A stretch of 64,000 nt of DNA, from NCBI RefSeq assembly GCF_029626265.1, contig NZ_JARUBN010000001.1, positions 2,232,001-2,296,000 on the forward strand, read 5' to 3'. The translations under genes and the position numbers were made by a program. Shown here one piece after another: positions 9,105 through 18,658 of the stretch (positions are counted from its first letter, which is position 1; every line of letters starts with the position of its first letter). The notes beneath the pieces were generated by a model, which worked only from the letters and a program-made list of their open reading frames with translations, was not told the origin of the DNA and did not search any database. Origin of the DNA: Micromonospora sp. WMMD1102 (lineage in GTDB: Bacteria > Actinomycetota > Actinomycetes > Mycobacteriales > Micromonosporaceae).

Positions 9105-9526
9105 CAGTCCGTTGCCTCCGTCTCGGGCCCGTCGTGCGACGGGATCACGTAGAACGGGAAGACCAGGTTGCGCGGATCGTTGGTGCCCCGGACCAGATAG
9201 CGGATGTCGATGTAGAGGGTGCCGACCTCCACCTCGTCGAAGCCCACCAGCACGTCGGTGACCTCGATCCGCGGCTCCCAGCGGTCCAGCGCGGCCCGCA
9301 CCTCGAAGGCGATCTGCCCGGCGGTGTTCTCGTCCGCCGGAGCGAAGACGTGGTCGTGCACCCCGCAGCCGAACTCGGGACGCATCGGCCGCTCGCCGGG
9401 AGCGGTACCGAGGATCAGCCGGATCGCTTCGACGATCTCCCGCTCCCGGTTGACCAGGGCGATGCCGCCGCCGGCGTCCAGCCGGAGCGGGAACGCCCAA
9501 CCGGCGCCGACGAACTGCTCCGCCAC
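9104..9526 (-). CDS. gp25-like baseplate wedge protein (Afp9-like)
   Basis: The 140-residue protein carries the gp25/GPW pattern: GWAFPL near the start, a long helix (REREIVEAIRLILGTAPGER), then MRPEFGCGVHD and a C-terminal strand region with EVEVGTLYIDIRYLVRGTN. In contractile machines this protein links the sheath and the inner baseplate. It sits between the PAAR gene (5-base gap) and baseplate J (1-base overlap). The length is normal. Confidence 0.93.
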   Translation of the reverse strand: MAEQFVGAGWAFPLRLDAGGGIALVNREREIVEAIRLILGTAPGERPMRPEFGCGVHDHVFAPADENTAGQIAFEVRAALDRWEPRIEVTDVLVGFDEVEVGTLYIDIRYLVRGTNDPRNLVFPFYVIPSHDGPETEATD

Positions 9527-9531
9527 CCTGC

Positions 9532-9876
9532 TCAGCCCCCGATGAGCACGTTGACGGCGCCGGTCAGGATCGTCGCCGAGCAGGTGGTCCGGTCGCCCAT
9601 CCGGGCGGCGGGGAAGCCGCCGATCAGCACCGGCCCGCGCACCGGCGGCGGGCCGGGCAGCACGACGTTGCCCGGCCCGAGCGCCAGGTGCGGCGGTGGG
9701 ATCGGACAGGTGCAGAGCGTGCCGACCACCGCGGCCGGCAGGCCGCCGATCAGCACGCTGGAGACGCCGAGCGTGGGTCCACCGGTCGGCACCGGCGCGC
9801 CGGCGCCGGGCGGTCCGACGGTACCGGTCGGCGCGCCGTGGCCGACCCTGTCCCCGATCCGGGCTGCTGGTGGCAT
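9532..9876 (-). CDS. PAAR-domain spike-tip protein (Afp10-like)
   Basis: This is a 114-residue glycine- and proline-rich protein with the PAAR layout: PPAARIGDRVGHG at the N-terminus, internal repeats of the form VLIGGLPAA, a central CTCP and a late GDRTTC. These fold into the sharp cone that caps the VgrG-like spike and binds metal through Cys/His. It is placed directly after the spike gene, as expected for a tip. Gene order here is spike, PAAR, gp25, whereas the Serratia Afp cluster has gp25 before PAAR. Confidence 0.92.
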   Translation of the reverse strand: MPPAARIGDRVGHGAPTGTVGPPGAGAPVPTGGPTLGVSSVLIGGLPAAVVGTLCTCPIPPPHLALGPGNVVLPGPPPVRGPVLIGGFPAARMGDRTTCSATILTGAVNVLIGG

Positions 9877-9904
9877 CGCCGCTCTCCTCCCTCGCTTCCG
9901 CGCT

Positions 9905-11722
9905 TCAGTTGATCCGGACGACCCGGCCGCTGACGGAGACGCTGGCCCCGGTGAGTTTCAGTTCGCCGGCTCCGGCGTCCACCGACACGCCCCGGCCCCT
10001 GACCGAGACCGGCCCGCCCGACTCGACCGACACCCCCCGGGTCCCCTCGACGGTGACCTCGGTCCTGGCCTCGATCACCACACTGCCGTCGCTGCGCACC
10101 ACCACCGACGTGCCGGCCCGGTCCAGGTGCAGCAGCAGGTTGTCGGTGCCGCTGCTGGTGCGCAACCGCACCCCCTGCGGGTCGGCGACGGTGGGCCCGT
10201 CGAGCAGTTCCACCCAGTTGCCGGTGCTCCGGCGGCCGGCCGCCCGACCCTGCCGGGAGGCGAACGAGAGCCGGTTCACCGCCCCGCTCGTCGGGTCGAC
10301 CAGCGGCATGTCGTGCGGCGAGGGCTGGTCGAGGCCGTTGTACAACCCGCCGACCACGTACGGCCGGTCGAGCAGTCCCTGCTCGAACCCGACCAGCACC
10401 TCGTCGCCGACCTCGGGGCAGCAGACCCCGCCGCCGCCGAACCCGCCCAGCTGCACCGTACGGACCCAGTCGGTCTCGTACTTGTCGTCCAGCCACGGGA
10501 ACCGGAGTCTGACCCAGCCCCGGTCCCGGCGTTCCGGGTGGTTGCGGTCCAGCGCGGCGTTGACGTCGGTGACCACGCCGATGGCCAGTCCCGGCATCCG
10601 GGCCGACCGGGCCGGGGACAGCTCACCGGCGGCCAGCCCGGACAGCGACCGGTCCCGGCCGCTGCTGACCGTCAGCCAGGTCTGGTAGAACCGCGCCGGG
10701 CCGAACACGTGCCGACTGGCGGTCACGGTGTACTTGCCGGCGAACGGCCGCCCCACCCCGGTCAGCGCGAACGGCACGCCGGCCCGCAGTCGAGGGTTGC
10801 CGCGGACGGCCACCTCGAGTTCGGCGAGGCCGGCCGCCACCTGGGCGGCCAGGGCGCGGGACACCGTACCGACCTCGGCCAGGGTTTCGTACGGCACGTC
10901 GGCGACAAGCATCTCCGCCGTGCCGAACCGGGCCGCCACCTCCCCGGCGGTCACCGGGATGCCCACCTCGTCGCTGTCCCGCACCGGGGTGCGCCCGACC
11001 ACCGGCTCGCGGGTACGGCGATCCCAGCCCCGCACCTCCACGTCGGTGAACTGGCCGACCGAGGTGACGGTGGCGCGCATGGTGAGCACGTTCCCGTCCA
11101 CCTCCGCCACGAAGTCGCTGCGCTCGGCGGTGGTCTGCGGACCCGGGGCGGAGGCGGCGCGGACGGGTCGACGGAACTCGAACCGGCCGTCGACCACCGC
11201 CACCTCGGCGTCGTTGTCGGCCGCCAGCATGGTGAGGAACTCCCAGTCGCTGACGTTGGGTTGCGACACCATCTCGTAGACCACTGTGGTGGGATCTATC
11301 CGGCCGATCGGCAGGCCCGCGGAGCGGGCGAGGTCCCTGGCGAGGTCGGAGGCTTTCTGGTTGCGGTAGCTGGCGACCCGCCGGCCGCGCATGAGCCGGT
11401 GCGACAGGTCCATGGCCCGGATCGTGGTGTAGGTGCCGGTGCCGTCGAACTCCGTCTCGACCGTCACCACATCCCCGGTGAACAGCGCCGTCTCGCCGTT
11501 GCCGTCCCCGGTGCGCACCGCCACGGTCAGCTTGCGGCCGATCGCGACCCCGGTCTGTTGCAGCAGCAGGGATCCGGGGTCGCGGTAGCGCAGGGTCGCC
11601 ACCGCCGGCACGCCGGAGCCGTCGTCGACGGAGCCGTACACCAACTCGTCCGGCCACGGATCGGGGAGCCCGTCCACCGGCAGGCCGACCTTGAGCAGAT
11701 TGGTGAGGTTCCCCTCGGACAC
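9905..11722 (-). CDS. VgrG-like central spike protein (gp27/gp5 fusion, Afp8-like)
   Basis: The protein has 605 residues. The first about 370 resemble the gp27/phage late control D hub (IRAMDLSHRLMRGR, ASDLARDLARSAGL, then QPNVSDWEFLTMLAADND). Residues about 375-465 form a gp5-type OB fold (IGVVTDVNAALD, then GWVRLRFPWLDD, CCPEVGDEVLVGFEQG and PYVVGGLYNG). The last about 100 residues are the repetitive beta-helix of the needle (VVVRSDGSVVIEA, TVEGTRGVSVESG). It starts 5 bases after the LysM gene. It forms the spike onto which the tube polymerises and the PAAR tip docks. Confidence 0.93.
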   Translation of the reverse strand: MSEGNLTNLLKVGLPVDGLPDPWPDELVYGSVDDGSGVPAVATLRYRDPGSLLLQQTGVAIGRKLTVAVRTGDGNGETALFTGDVVTVETEFDGTGTYTTIRAMDLSHRLMRGRRVASYRNQKASDLARDLARSAGLPIGRIDPTTVVYEMVSQPNVSDWEFLTMLAADNDAEVAVVDGRFEFRRPVRAASAPGPQTTAERSDFVAEVDGNVLTMRATVTSVGQFTDVEVRGWDRRTREPVVGRTPVRDSDEVGIPVTAGEVAARFGTAEMLVADVPYETLAEVGTVSRALAAQVAAGLAELEVAVRGNPRLRAGVPFALTGVGRPFAGKYTVTASRHVFGPARFYQTWLTVSSGRDRSLSGLAAGELSPARSARMPGLAIGVVTDVNAALDRNHPERRDRGWVRLRFPWLDDKYETDWVRTVQLGGFGGGGVCCPEVGDEVLVGFEQGLLDRPYVVGGLYNGLDQPSPHDMPLVDPTSGAVNRLSFASRQGRAAGRRSTGNWVELLDGPTVADPQGVRLRTSSGTDNLLLHLDRAGTSVVVRSDGSVVIEARTEVTVEGTRGVSVESGGPVSVRGRGVSVDAGAGELKLTGASVSVSGRVVRIN

Positions 11723-11727
11723 GCGAT

Positions 11728-12522
11728 CTACCTACCTTCGCCAGCGGGGGCGACCGTCATGGCCGGCGGGCCGAGGTCGCGGGAGAGCACGGGCGGGAAC
11801 TCGTCGGCGGCGGGCAGCAGCAGCTCGGTGCCGGGGCGGAGCCGGGTCGGGTCGTCGAGATCGTTCGCCTCGGCGATCACCCGCCACACCGTCGGGTCGC
11901 CGTACTCCCGGTGGGCCAGCAGCGGCAGCGAGTCGCCGTCCACCACCCGGTGCACCCGTCGGGCGGAGCGGCCGCCGGAGGTGGGGTTCTGACCGGGCTT
12001 GCTGCCGCTGATCTCGGTCAGGTTCAGGTCGCAGGTCGCCCGGAGCGGGGTACCGGAGCTGTTGAACAGGGTGTAGGTCGCGGTGACCTGGCTGGCGTAC
12101 GAGTAGAACGAGACGGTCTGGAACTGGCCCCAGGTGAACTTCACCCACGGTGGCGACGGCGCCTTGGCCGCGATGCTGGCCGCGGTCGGGGTGCAGCAGG
12201 ACAGCAGGCTCTCGACCCGTTGCTGCACGGTGCGATTGTGCGTGTCGGTCACGTCGAGGAACACCGTCAGGGCGAGGGTGCGCGGTTCCGAGCCGCTGAA
12301 CTCCGGAACACCGACCTGCTCCGCGCCGCGGACCACGTGCGGGATCCAGGCGGCCGACTTGGTAAGGGTCAGCTGGTTCGGGTTGAACATGAAGGCGATC
12401 GGGCCGCCGAGCGGGCCGCCGGGACGGTTGCCGCCGCCCGGTGGCGGCTGGTAGCGCTGGAGGAACGCGGAGACCTTGCCGGTCGGTCTGGTCACGGCGC
12501 CACCGCCGCGCCGGTCCGGCAT
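11728..12522 (-). CDS. LysM-containing baseplate protein (Afp7-like)
   Basis: The protein has about 264 residues. The N-terminal part has the CIS-specific pattern IAFMFNPNQLTLTKSAAW, then ALTVFLDVTDTHN and CDLNLTEISG. A C-terminal LysM-like module follows (RVHRVVDGDSLPLLAHREYG, then WRVIAEANDLDDP and LRPGTELLLPA). Such proteins connect the spike hub to the tube. I chose ATG 12522, 14 bases after the preceding stop; GTG 12495 is an alternative, as neither has a strong ribosome-binding site. Much longer in-frame upstream sequence is antisense to other CIS genes and was ignored. Confidence 0.85.
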   Translation of the reverse strand: MPDRRGGGAVTRPTGKVSAFLQRYQPPPGGGNRPGGPLGGPIAFMFNPNQLTLTKSAAWIPHVVRGAEQVGVPEFSGSEPRTLALTVFLDVTDTHNRTVQQRVESLLSCCTPTAASIAAKAPSPPWVKFTWGQFQTVSFYSYASQVTATYTLFNSSGTPLRATCDLNLTEISGSKPGQNPTSGGRSARRVHRVVDGDSLPLLAHREYGDPTVWRVIAEANDLDDPTRLRPGTELLLPAADEFPPVLSRDLGPPAMTVAPAGEGR

Positions 12523-12536
12523 CCTGGTCGCGGCAT

Positions 12537-12965
12537 TTAGCCCACCTCCAGGAAACCGTTGTACGCGAGTTCGATGCTCTCCGTCGCCGCCTCGGAGAGA
12601 TCGGGCCGGAAGGACGGACCGGTCCAGCGGACCAGTACGACGTCGGCCAGGCCCCACTGCACCAGCAGTGCCCGGTCGGGCCGCAGCGCCGCGATCTGGG
12701 CGGTACCCCGGGTGATTCCCTGGGGTAGGGCGGAGAGCAGGCGGGCCACCTTGGCCGTGTCCGGGATCAGCGGCCGGCTGAGGGTGACGTTGGTGTAGCG
12801 CACCCGGGACGGCAGTTGCCAGACGAAGCCGTTGTTGCCGCCCTCCTGGTGCTGTTCCACCTCGACCTCGCAGCCGAGCCCGTCGCACGAGTTCCAGTCG
12901 CCGAGGTCGATCCCGTCGACGCGGAGTCGAAAGTGGACGCTGGTGCCCGGATCTGTACCGGTCAT
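12537..12965 (-). CDS. Second tube-like protein (gp19 family; tube initiator candidate)
   Basis: This is a 142-residue protein with the tail-tube (T4 gp19) fold signature: [20 protein letters not shown], then [14 protein letters not shown] and a C-terminal [13 protein letters not shown]. It differs from the main tube protein at 16358-16801 and sits next to the LysM/hub genes, matching Afp5/Afp6-type proteins that start the tube. ATG 12965 overlaps the stop of the long proline-rich gene by four bases (ATGA), implying coupled translation. Confidence 0.85.
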
Positions 12966-15613
12966 CGGGCACCGTCCAACCATCGACCGGTACGCTCCCG
13001 GCCCAGCCGGAGTTCGGCCCGCAGCAGCCGGGAGATCGGCTCGACGAGGCGGTGGGCGAGCTCGTCCAGGGCCCGGCGGTCGAGATGGTGGAACCGTTCG
13101 GCGCTGTCCCGCTCGTCACGTCCCGGGCCCGAGAAGCCGCGCGGGCGACCTCCCGCCGAGTCGGGACCTGCCGCCCCACCGCTGCCCCCGGCGGTCGCCG
13201 TGCGGCTGGCGGTCGGTGGGTTGGCCGGCGTCGATCGCTTCTGGATGATCGGTCCGGACCGGGTCGGTGCCGTCGGCGCTGTGCCGCCGGCGGTGGAGGC
13301 GCGGGAGGTCCGCTGCACCGGCAGCGCGGCGTCGGCCGTTCGGGCGGAGGCGACACCCCGAGGACCCGTTCCGACCCTGGACCCGGCGGTGCCGGCCAGG
13401 GCCGGCCGGAGCCCGGCAGCCGGAAGCGGAACGGGCGGCGGAGGCACCGACACGGCGACGCTGGATGCCGGCCGCGCCGGGCCGGCACCGGGCCGGGGGA
13501 GTGGTCGCGCTCGCGTCGGACGAGGGCCCAGGACCGGGGCGGTCCGGATGCCGGCATCGGCGGAAACCGCCGCGGGCCTCACCATGCCGGGCACCTCCCT
13601 GCTGGTTGCCGGAGTTCGGCCGGTCGTCGTGGCGGTGCTGGCCGACGGGTCCGACCTGCTGCCGGGGGGTCTGGTCCAGCGGATCGGCACCGCGGGTCCG
13701 GCCGGGCTGCGGGCGATCGCGGCGGCCCGGTCCGGTACTGCCGGGTCCCGGTTCGTGGCCGGCTCGGCGGGCCTCGTCCTTCCGGAGTCCGCGTGGTGTG
13801 CCGCCGGGTTCGCGGCGGTCCGGCGCAGGATCGGCAGTCCGGGCCGTCCGCCGAGCAGCGGAACCAGGGCCGGCCGCCCGCCGGCCGGTCCGGTCCCGGC
13901 GGCACCCTGGGACGGAGCCGCTCGACCCGACGGCGTCGCGCCCGGACGGGCACCGCCCGGTGGCATGCCGGTGCTCGGCTGCGCCGGGGCGGTGCTCGGC
14001 GGTGCCGGGACGGTGCTCGGCGGCGGGGACTGCGGTCGGGGGGCCGGCAGCCGGGTGCGGGACTGCCCGGTGGGCCCCTCGGGATGCGGCCGGCCGACCG
14101 GCAGCCCGGGATGCGCTTCGACGGACCGTTGCACCGGCTGCTTCCGGTCGCCCATCCGCTCCTTGGCGGCGCCCGCTCGGCCCGGAGCGTCAGACCCTGC
14201 CGTGGCCGCGCTGTCCCTCGGGGCCGGGCGCGTCCCCGGCAGTGCGGGCACCGCTGACGGCTCGGACAGTTCGGGCGGGGCGGCGGGGCGGCGGGGCGGC
14301 GCGGTCGACGGTCCGGGCGGGTCGGTCGGGGCGGGCTCGGAGGTGGCCGGCGGTCGGGGCCGGATCACGAGCCGGGGCCGGGCCTCCGGGCCGAGCGGGG
14401 GACCGAGGCCGACGGGCGGTCCGGACGGCGGCCCCGGCCGGTGGGCCGGCGGACCGCCCGGGCCCGCCGGGACGCCGGGATGGTCGACCGGCGAGGTCCC
14501 GCTCCGCCCCGACGTGCCGGGCACACTGCCCGCCGACAGGCTGCGGCCCCGTTCCACACCGGACCGCTGTAGCGGCACCCCGGCGCTGCCGCCCGCACCG
14601 GACGCGCCCGCACCGGGCTCCGGACGCGTCGACCGGGGCACGGCGCGGTTCGAGGCCAGCCGGAGCGCCGTCGGCACCGTGGCCGGAGCGGCCGGGTCGG
14701 GGGCCGGCAACACGATGGGTTCGCCGAGCCCGAGTCGCGGCGCCGAGGCGCCGGTCCGGCGGGCCCGGGACACCGGCACGGCCGGTGTGTCGGGCGGCGC
14801 GCCACGCCCGGTCGGCCGGACCGGAGCCGCGACGACCGGCGGCGGGGTGGCCGTGGCGGGCCCGAACGCGGGCGGGGGCGGGGGCTGATCCGTGGCGGAG
14901 GAGCCCGGGGCGACGGGCGACGTGCTGCGCTGCGACGTCACCCGGGCCGGCGCCGACGAGGCGTTGCCGGAACCGTCGGAGTTCGCGAGGGAGCCGCCGC
15001 GGTCCGCCCCGGGCCGGGCGGCGGCGGCCGACGGCCGAAAGGGGTGACCCGTGAGGTCGGGCGAGACAGCGGGCAGTCGCCGAGGCGCGGCGGCGACCCG
15101 CGCGACCGTCAATGGCGTACCGGTCCGACGAGCGGGGGAGGGACGTGCCGGCGTCGCCCCGGCGGGTGGCGTCGTGGCGGCACCGGTCGGGAGTGCACCT
15201 CCGGCCCCGGCTGTCGGACGGACGTCGGAGCCGGGCGGTTCACCGAGGGACGGGGAGGTCGGCGGTCCCAGGTCGGGCCCGCGACGCACCGGCAGCACGG
15301 GCCGGGCCATCGCCGCCGCCGGTGGCAGCGGACGGAGCAGGTCGTACGCCACCCCGCTCGGCGCGTCCGGGCTGACCAGGTGCGCCAGTGGGCTCCGGAA
15401 GGCGGGGTTCTGCCAGGTGGCCAGCCGGCCACGGAATCCGACCGGGTCGCTGAGTGACACCTCGGCACCGGTGACCAGACCGGCCATCGGTGGCAGCCCC
15501 CGCCAGCCCGGATCGGCGGTGTCCCGGCCCGGTCCCGGAGCCGGTTCCGGGGTCAGGTCCACCGTGGACCGGGCCGGTCCGCGCCACCGCCGGAGCAGGT
15601 CGCGTACGCCCAT
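12962..15613 (-). CDS. Very long Pro/Ala/Arg-rich CIS-locus protein of unknown function
   Basis: The protein has 883 residues. Only the ends look folded: residues 1-105 ([12 protein letters not shown], then [20 protein letters not shown]) and the last about 55 ([20 protein letters not shown], then [16 protein letters not shown]). The roughly 700 residues between are low-complexity Pro/Ala/Gly/Arg/Thr with PAARRTG- and PPSTAP-like patches, so probably disordered. It is embedded in the structural operon, 6 bases after the preceding gene and overlapping the next by 4, so it should be made with the particle. No other gene in the locus looks like a tape measure; its position does not exclude that role, but the composition is odd for it. 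A linker, scaffold or cargo-holding role is equally possible. Confidence 0.75.
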
Positions 15614-15619
15614 CGCCGG

Positions 15620-15778
15620 TCACCGCCCTTCGTTGACGCGGTTGTTGATGGCGGCGATCTCCGTGACGTAGCGCCGTCGTTCGTCGTGACGCAGGTCGAG
15701 GATCTCGTCCCGGGACCAGTGGAAGTGGTAGGCGACGTACGCGACCTCCTCGTAGAGCCGGTCGGCCGCGTACGTCAC
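15620..15778 (-). CDS. Small CIS-locus protein (52 aa, DUF6760-like)
   Basis: A GTG at 15778 overlaps the previous stop by four bases (GTGA) and opens a 52-residue frame. It includes RLYEEVAYVAYHFHWSRDEI, then DLRHDERRRYVTEI and a final NNRVNEGR. Small proteins with this YVAYHFHW pattern recur in actinobacterial CIS and phage-tail loci; I recall them as DUF6760, but that name is from memory. It sits between the tail-assembly-like gene and the long proline-rich gene. Role unknown, perhaps a chaperone in tail assembly. Confidence 0.75.
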   Translation of the reverse strand: MTYAADRLYEEVAYVAYHFHWSRDEILDLRHDERRRYVTEIAAINNRVNEGR

Positions 15779-16245
15779 GATTCCCCCGGGCGACCACCGG
15801 CGAGGTCCACCTCGAAACCCGATGCGCAGTGCGGGCAGGTGACCGCCGCCCGGCTGTGCCCCTCCGCGTTGATCCGCCGGTAGAAGTCCTGTAGGAAGGC
15901 CAGATCCGAGGCGAACAGCCGTTCCACCTGCTCGGCGCGGATGTCGGTGACCGTGCCCAGCCGGGTGATGACCATGCTGAGCAGCACGACCGACAGGTAC
16001 GCGGGATTGTCCTTGACCCTCAGGTCGACGAGCGGGGCGAGTTCGTCCCGGGCGGTGGCCAGCCGCATGCTGCCGTCCCGGTGCACGGTGCCCGTCTCGT
16101 CGACGTACCCCCGGGGAAGTTCGAAGGAGAACTCGGTCTGCAGCCTGGGCGGCCCGGACGGGGCGGTGGGAACGGCCGCCGGGGCGAGGTCCGCGCCGTC
16201 CGGCGGCTCGTCCAGGGCGGTGTGCGAAACGGTACGTCGCCTCAT
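15775..16245 (-). CDS. Phage tail assembly-like CIS protein
   Basis: The protein has 156 residues. After a disordered first 40 residues comes EFSFELPRGYVDETGTVHRD, then DELAPLVDLRVKDNPAYLSV and TDIRAEQVERLF, as in the tail-assembly proteins coded between the tube and baseplate genes of tailed phages and CIS. A late CPHC suggests half of a metal site. The start ATG is preceded by GAGG 5 bases away. It is 112 bases downstream of the tube gene and overlaps the next start. Confidence 0.72.
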   Translation of the reverse strand: MRRRTVSHTALDEPPDGADLAPAAVPTAPSGPPRLQTEFSFELPRGYVDETGTVHRDGSMRLATARDELAPLVDLRVKDNPAYLSVVLLSMVITRLGTVTDIRAEQVERLFASDLAFLQDFYRRINAEGHSRAAVTCPHCASGFEVDLAGGRPGES

Positions 16246-16357
16246 CGACCTCGCGGCGTGCGGCCCCGGCCGTCCGGGGCCGGACAGGAACGCCGCTGCC
16301 TCCCTTCACAGGATCGGTGCGGGTGCACCGGGGGAACGTCTCGGACCGCCGTGCACC

Positions 16358-16801
16358 TCAGGAGCTGGTGATGCCCTCGAAGACGATCGTGATCTTCTCG
16401 GTGGCCGGGGAGGTGTCGCCGGCCCGCAGGCTGGGGCCCTCCCACCGGCTCACCCAGGCGTTGGTCAGGTCCCAGCGGCGCTGCTCCGCGTTCTCCGCGT
16501 CCACGATGATCACGCTGATGTTCTGCCGGGCCGTGTTGATCGCGCCCTTCTCGTAGGTGTCCTTGATCCACTCGGTGAACGCGCTGCTCTTGTCCAGGCC
16601 GCGGGTGATGGTCACCTCGCCGCCCTTCCGCGCCCCGGGAATCTTGCGGATGATGTACTCCCCGGTCGGGGTGACCTGGGTGACCTCGATCGCGTCGAGT
16701 TCCACGGTGAGGCCGCTGACCTCCTGCACCGACTCGACCCGTGCCTTGCCCAGCTCCACCTGGAACCGGTGGGTCACGAAGGTGTCGCCCGTCTCCGCCA
16801 T
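16358..16801 (-). CDS. Main CIS tube protein (gp19 / Hcp-like, Afp1-like)
   Basis: The 147-residue protein has a typical tail-tube sequence: FVTHRFQVELGKARVESVQE near the start, then GEYIIRKIPGARKGGEVTIT, AFTEWIKDTYEKG, RWDLTNAWVSRWEGP and ITIVFEGI at the end. The length matches the family. Hexamers of this protein stack into the inner tube expelled by sheath contraction. It follows the sheath gene by 62 bases and has GAGGACGG about 10 bases upstream. Confidence 0.95.
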   Translation of the reverse strand: MAETGDTFVTHRFQVELGKARVESVQEVSGLTVELDAIEVTQVTPTGEYIIRKIPGARKGGEVTITRGLDKSSAFTEWIKDTYEKGAINTARQNISVIIVDAENAEQRRWDLTNAWVSRWEGPSLRAGDTSPATEKITIVFEGITSS

Positions 16802-16863
16802 CGCTGGTTACCGTCCTCTCCCTGCCGCCACGACGCTGTCCACTGTGGAAAAACTGCCTCGGG

Positions 16864-18417
16864 TCATTCCGAGACGAGGCTGCTGCTGTCGGAGTACTGG
16901 GACAGCCGGAAGACGACGAACTCCGCCGGCTTCACCGGGGAGACCCCGACCTCGCAGACCACCCGGCCACGGTCGACGGACTCCGGCGGGTTGGTCTCCC
17001 GGTCGCACTTGACGTAGAAGGCCTCGGCGGCGGTACTACCGAACAGCGCCCCGGCGCGCCACTCCTCGGTCAGGAACGCGGCGATGTTGCGCCGGATCGT
17101 GCCCCAGAGCCGCTCGTCGTTCGGCTCGAAGACCGCCCACTGGGTGCCGAGCAGGATCGACTCCTCGATGTAGTTGAACAGCCGGCGGACGTTTATGTAG
17201 CGCCAGGAGGGGTCCGAGGAGAGGGTCCGGGCACCCCACACCCGGATGCCACGCCCCGGGAAGGCGCGGATGCAGTTCACCCCCACCGGGTTGAGCAGGT
17301 CCTGCTCTCCCTTCGTCACCGTGTTCTGCACCTCGATCACCCCCCGGAGCACGTCGTTCGCGGGCGCCTTGTGCACGCCACGCTCCGCGTCGGTGCGCGA
17401 CCACAGCCCGGCGACGTGTCCACTCGGCGGCAGGAAGCGATGCTGCCCGCTCGCCGGGTCGAACACCTTGACCCACGGGTAGTAGAGGGCGGCGAACCGG
17501 GAGTCGTACCCCGCCTCGTGCTGCCGCCAGGTGAGCACCTGGCGGGCGGTCAGCTCCGGCGGCGGATCGAGGATCGCCATCCGGTCGCCCATCTGCTCGC
17601 AGTGCGAGACGACGGCCAGCTGGACCGCCTTGACGTCCTCGAGGCCGAGCCGCCCCTGCTGGTACGCGCTCATCAGATCGGGCACCGCGACCATGGTGAT
17701 CTCGTCGATCACCTCCAGCCCGCCGAAGCCGGTCCGGGCGTCCGGGTCGCCGACGTAGTCGTCGGCGGAGACCCGGGCGGGCAGGCCGGCGCCGTCGGCC
17801 GGTGCCGGTGGTACGGCCACCGACTGCCTCTCCGGCCGTGCCAGCGCGTTCGCCGGCGCCGCCTCCTCGACGGCGATCAGCCTCGACCGTTCCCGTACCT
17901 GGTTGACCACGTACGCCTTGGTGTTCCGCTTCGCCGAGACGTCGTACGTCTCCCGCTCCGTGCCGCCCTGCCGGACCACCAGCCGGAACCGGTCCTCCGG
18001 CACGGAGTCACCCTCGACGTCGGTCACCTCCACGGTGAGTTCACCGGCCTCGCCGGAGCCGGAGTCCGGCAGCGCCGTGACGGTGAACGTGCCGAGCGGC
18101 ACCGGCGGTCCGGTGACCGTCCGGGCCGCCGCACCACCGCCGTCCGACGCCCCCGGGGCACCGACCCGGACCACGTAGCAGGCGCCGCCCCCGTTGGCGA
18201 AGTAGCCGTACACCGCGTGGGCCAGGTAGGCGTCCTCGACCATCTCCCCGAACGTCTGGACGAACTGGCTCCAGTTGGTCACCAGGGTCGCGCTGTTGAA
18301 CGGTCCCCTGGCGGCGAAGCCCACGAAGGCGGCGACGGCGGTACCCACCCCCTCGATCGGGCGCGAGCCGCTCGGCACCTCCTCCACGTACACCCCGGGT
18401 GACAGGTACGACGGCAT
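16864..18417 (-). CDS. Contractile tail sheath protein (Afp2-4-like)
   Basis: The protein has 517 residues. It begins YLSPGVYVEEVPSGSRPIEG, the hallmark sheath N-terminus, followed by AFVGFAARGPFN and later ACYVVRVG. The C-terminal domain has IRVWGARTLSSDPSWRYINV and RRLFNYIEESILLGTQWAVF, which form the handshake mesh between subunits. Only one sheath gene is present, unlike the three in Serratia Afp. GAGGGAG precedes the ATG by 8 bases. It is the first gene of the left CIS block, and its upstream region holds the shared 18-bp element. Confidence 0.96.
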   Translation of the reverse strand: MPSYLSPGVYVEEVPSGSRPIEGVGTAVAAFVGFAARGPFNSATLVTNWSQFVQTFGEMVEDAYLAHAVYGYFANGGGACYVVRVGAPGASDGGGAAARTVTGPPVPLGTFTVTALPDSGSGEAGELTVEVTDVEGDSVPEDRFRLVVRQGGTERETYDVSAKRNTKAYVVNQVRERSRLIAVEEAAPANALARPERQSVAVPPAPADGAGLPARVSADDYVGDPDARTGFGGLEVIDEITMVAVPDLMSAYQQGRLGLEDVKAVQLAVVSHCEQMGDRMAILDPPPELTARQVLTWRQHEAGYDSRFAALYYPWVKVFDPASGQHRFLPPSGHVAGLWSRTDAERGVHKAPANDVLRGVIEVQNTVTKGEQDLLNPVGVNCIRAFPGRGIRVWGARTLSSDPSWRYINVRRLFNYIEESILLGTQWAVFEPNDERLWGTIRRNIAAFLTEEWRAGALFGSTAAEAFYVKCDRETNPPESVDRGRVVCEVGVSPVKPAEFVVFRLSQYSDSSSLVSE

Positions 18418-18549
18418 GGACAGACTCCCTCGGGCACGACGGCGATCCGTGGAAGAAAGTCTGGTCCGGCGCGGGACCGGGAACCACGACCCGACGGGCG
18501 GGCGCCGGGGAAGCGCCGGCTACCCGAAGGGGCAGTTCCGGTGGGGCAC

Positions 18550-18567
18550 CGTCAAATGACGGATGTC
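18550..18567 (-). promoter_or_regulatory. 18-bp element upstream of the sheath operon
   Basis: On the minus strand it reads GACATCCGTCATTTGACG, identical except for one base to 4214-4231 and pointing toward the sheath gene about 130 bases away. It lies in the divergent spacer shared with the esterase gene (start 18659), so it could also affect that gene. Confidence 0.55.
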
Positions 18568-18658
18568 TGCCCGGTCCGGTGCCGGGAGACTCCGCGTACC
18601 CGGGGGTCACCTCGGCCGTTTCCGCCGCGTGCGCGGCCCGGATTCCCGGAGTACTCGG

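Noticed and set aside
9134..11992. Very long plus-strand open frame (over 900 codons) opposite the baseplate genes
   Set aside because: It is the antisense shadow of VgrG, PAAR and gp25; composition is His/Arg/Pro-rich without domain motifs. Similar shadows at 1551-3704 (minus), 22048-25719 (plus) and 54804-58004 (minus) were rejected for the same reason.
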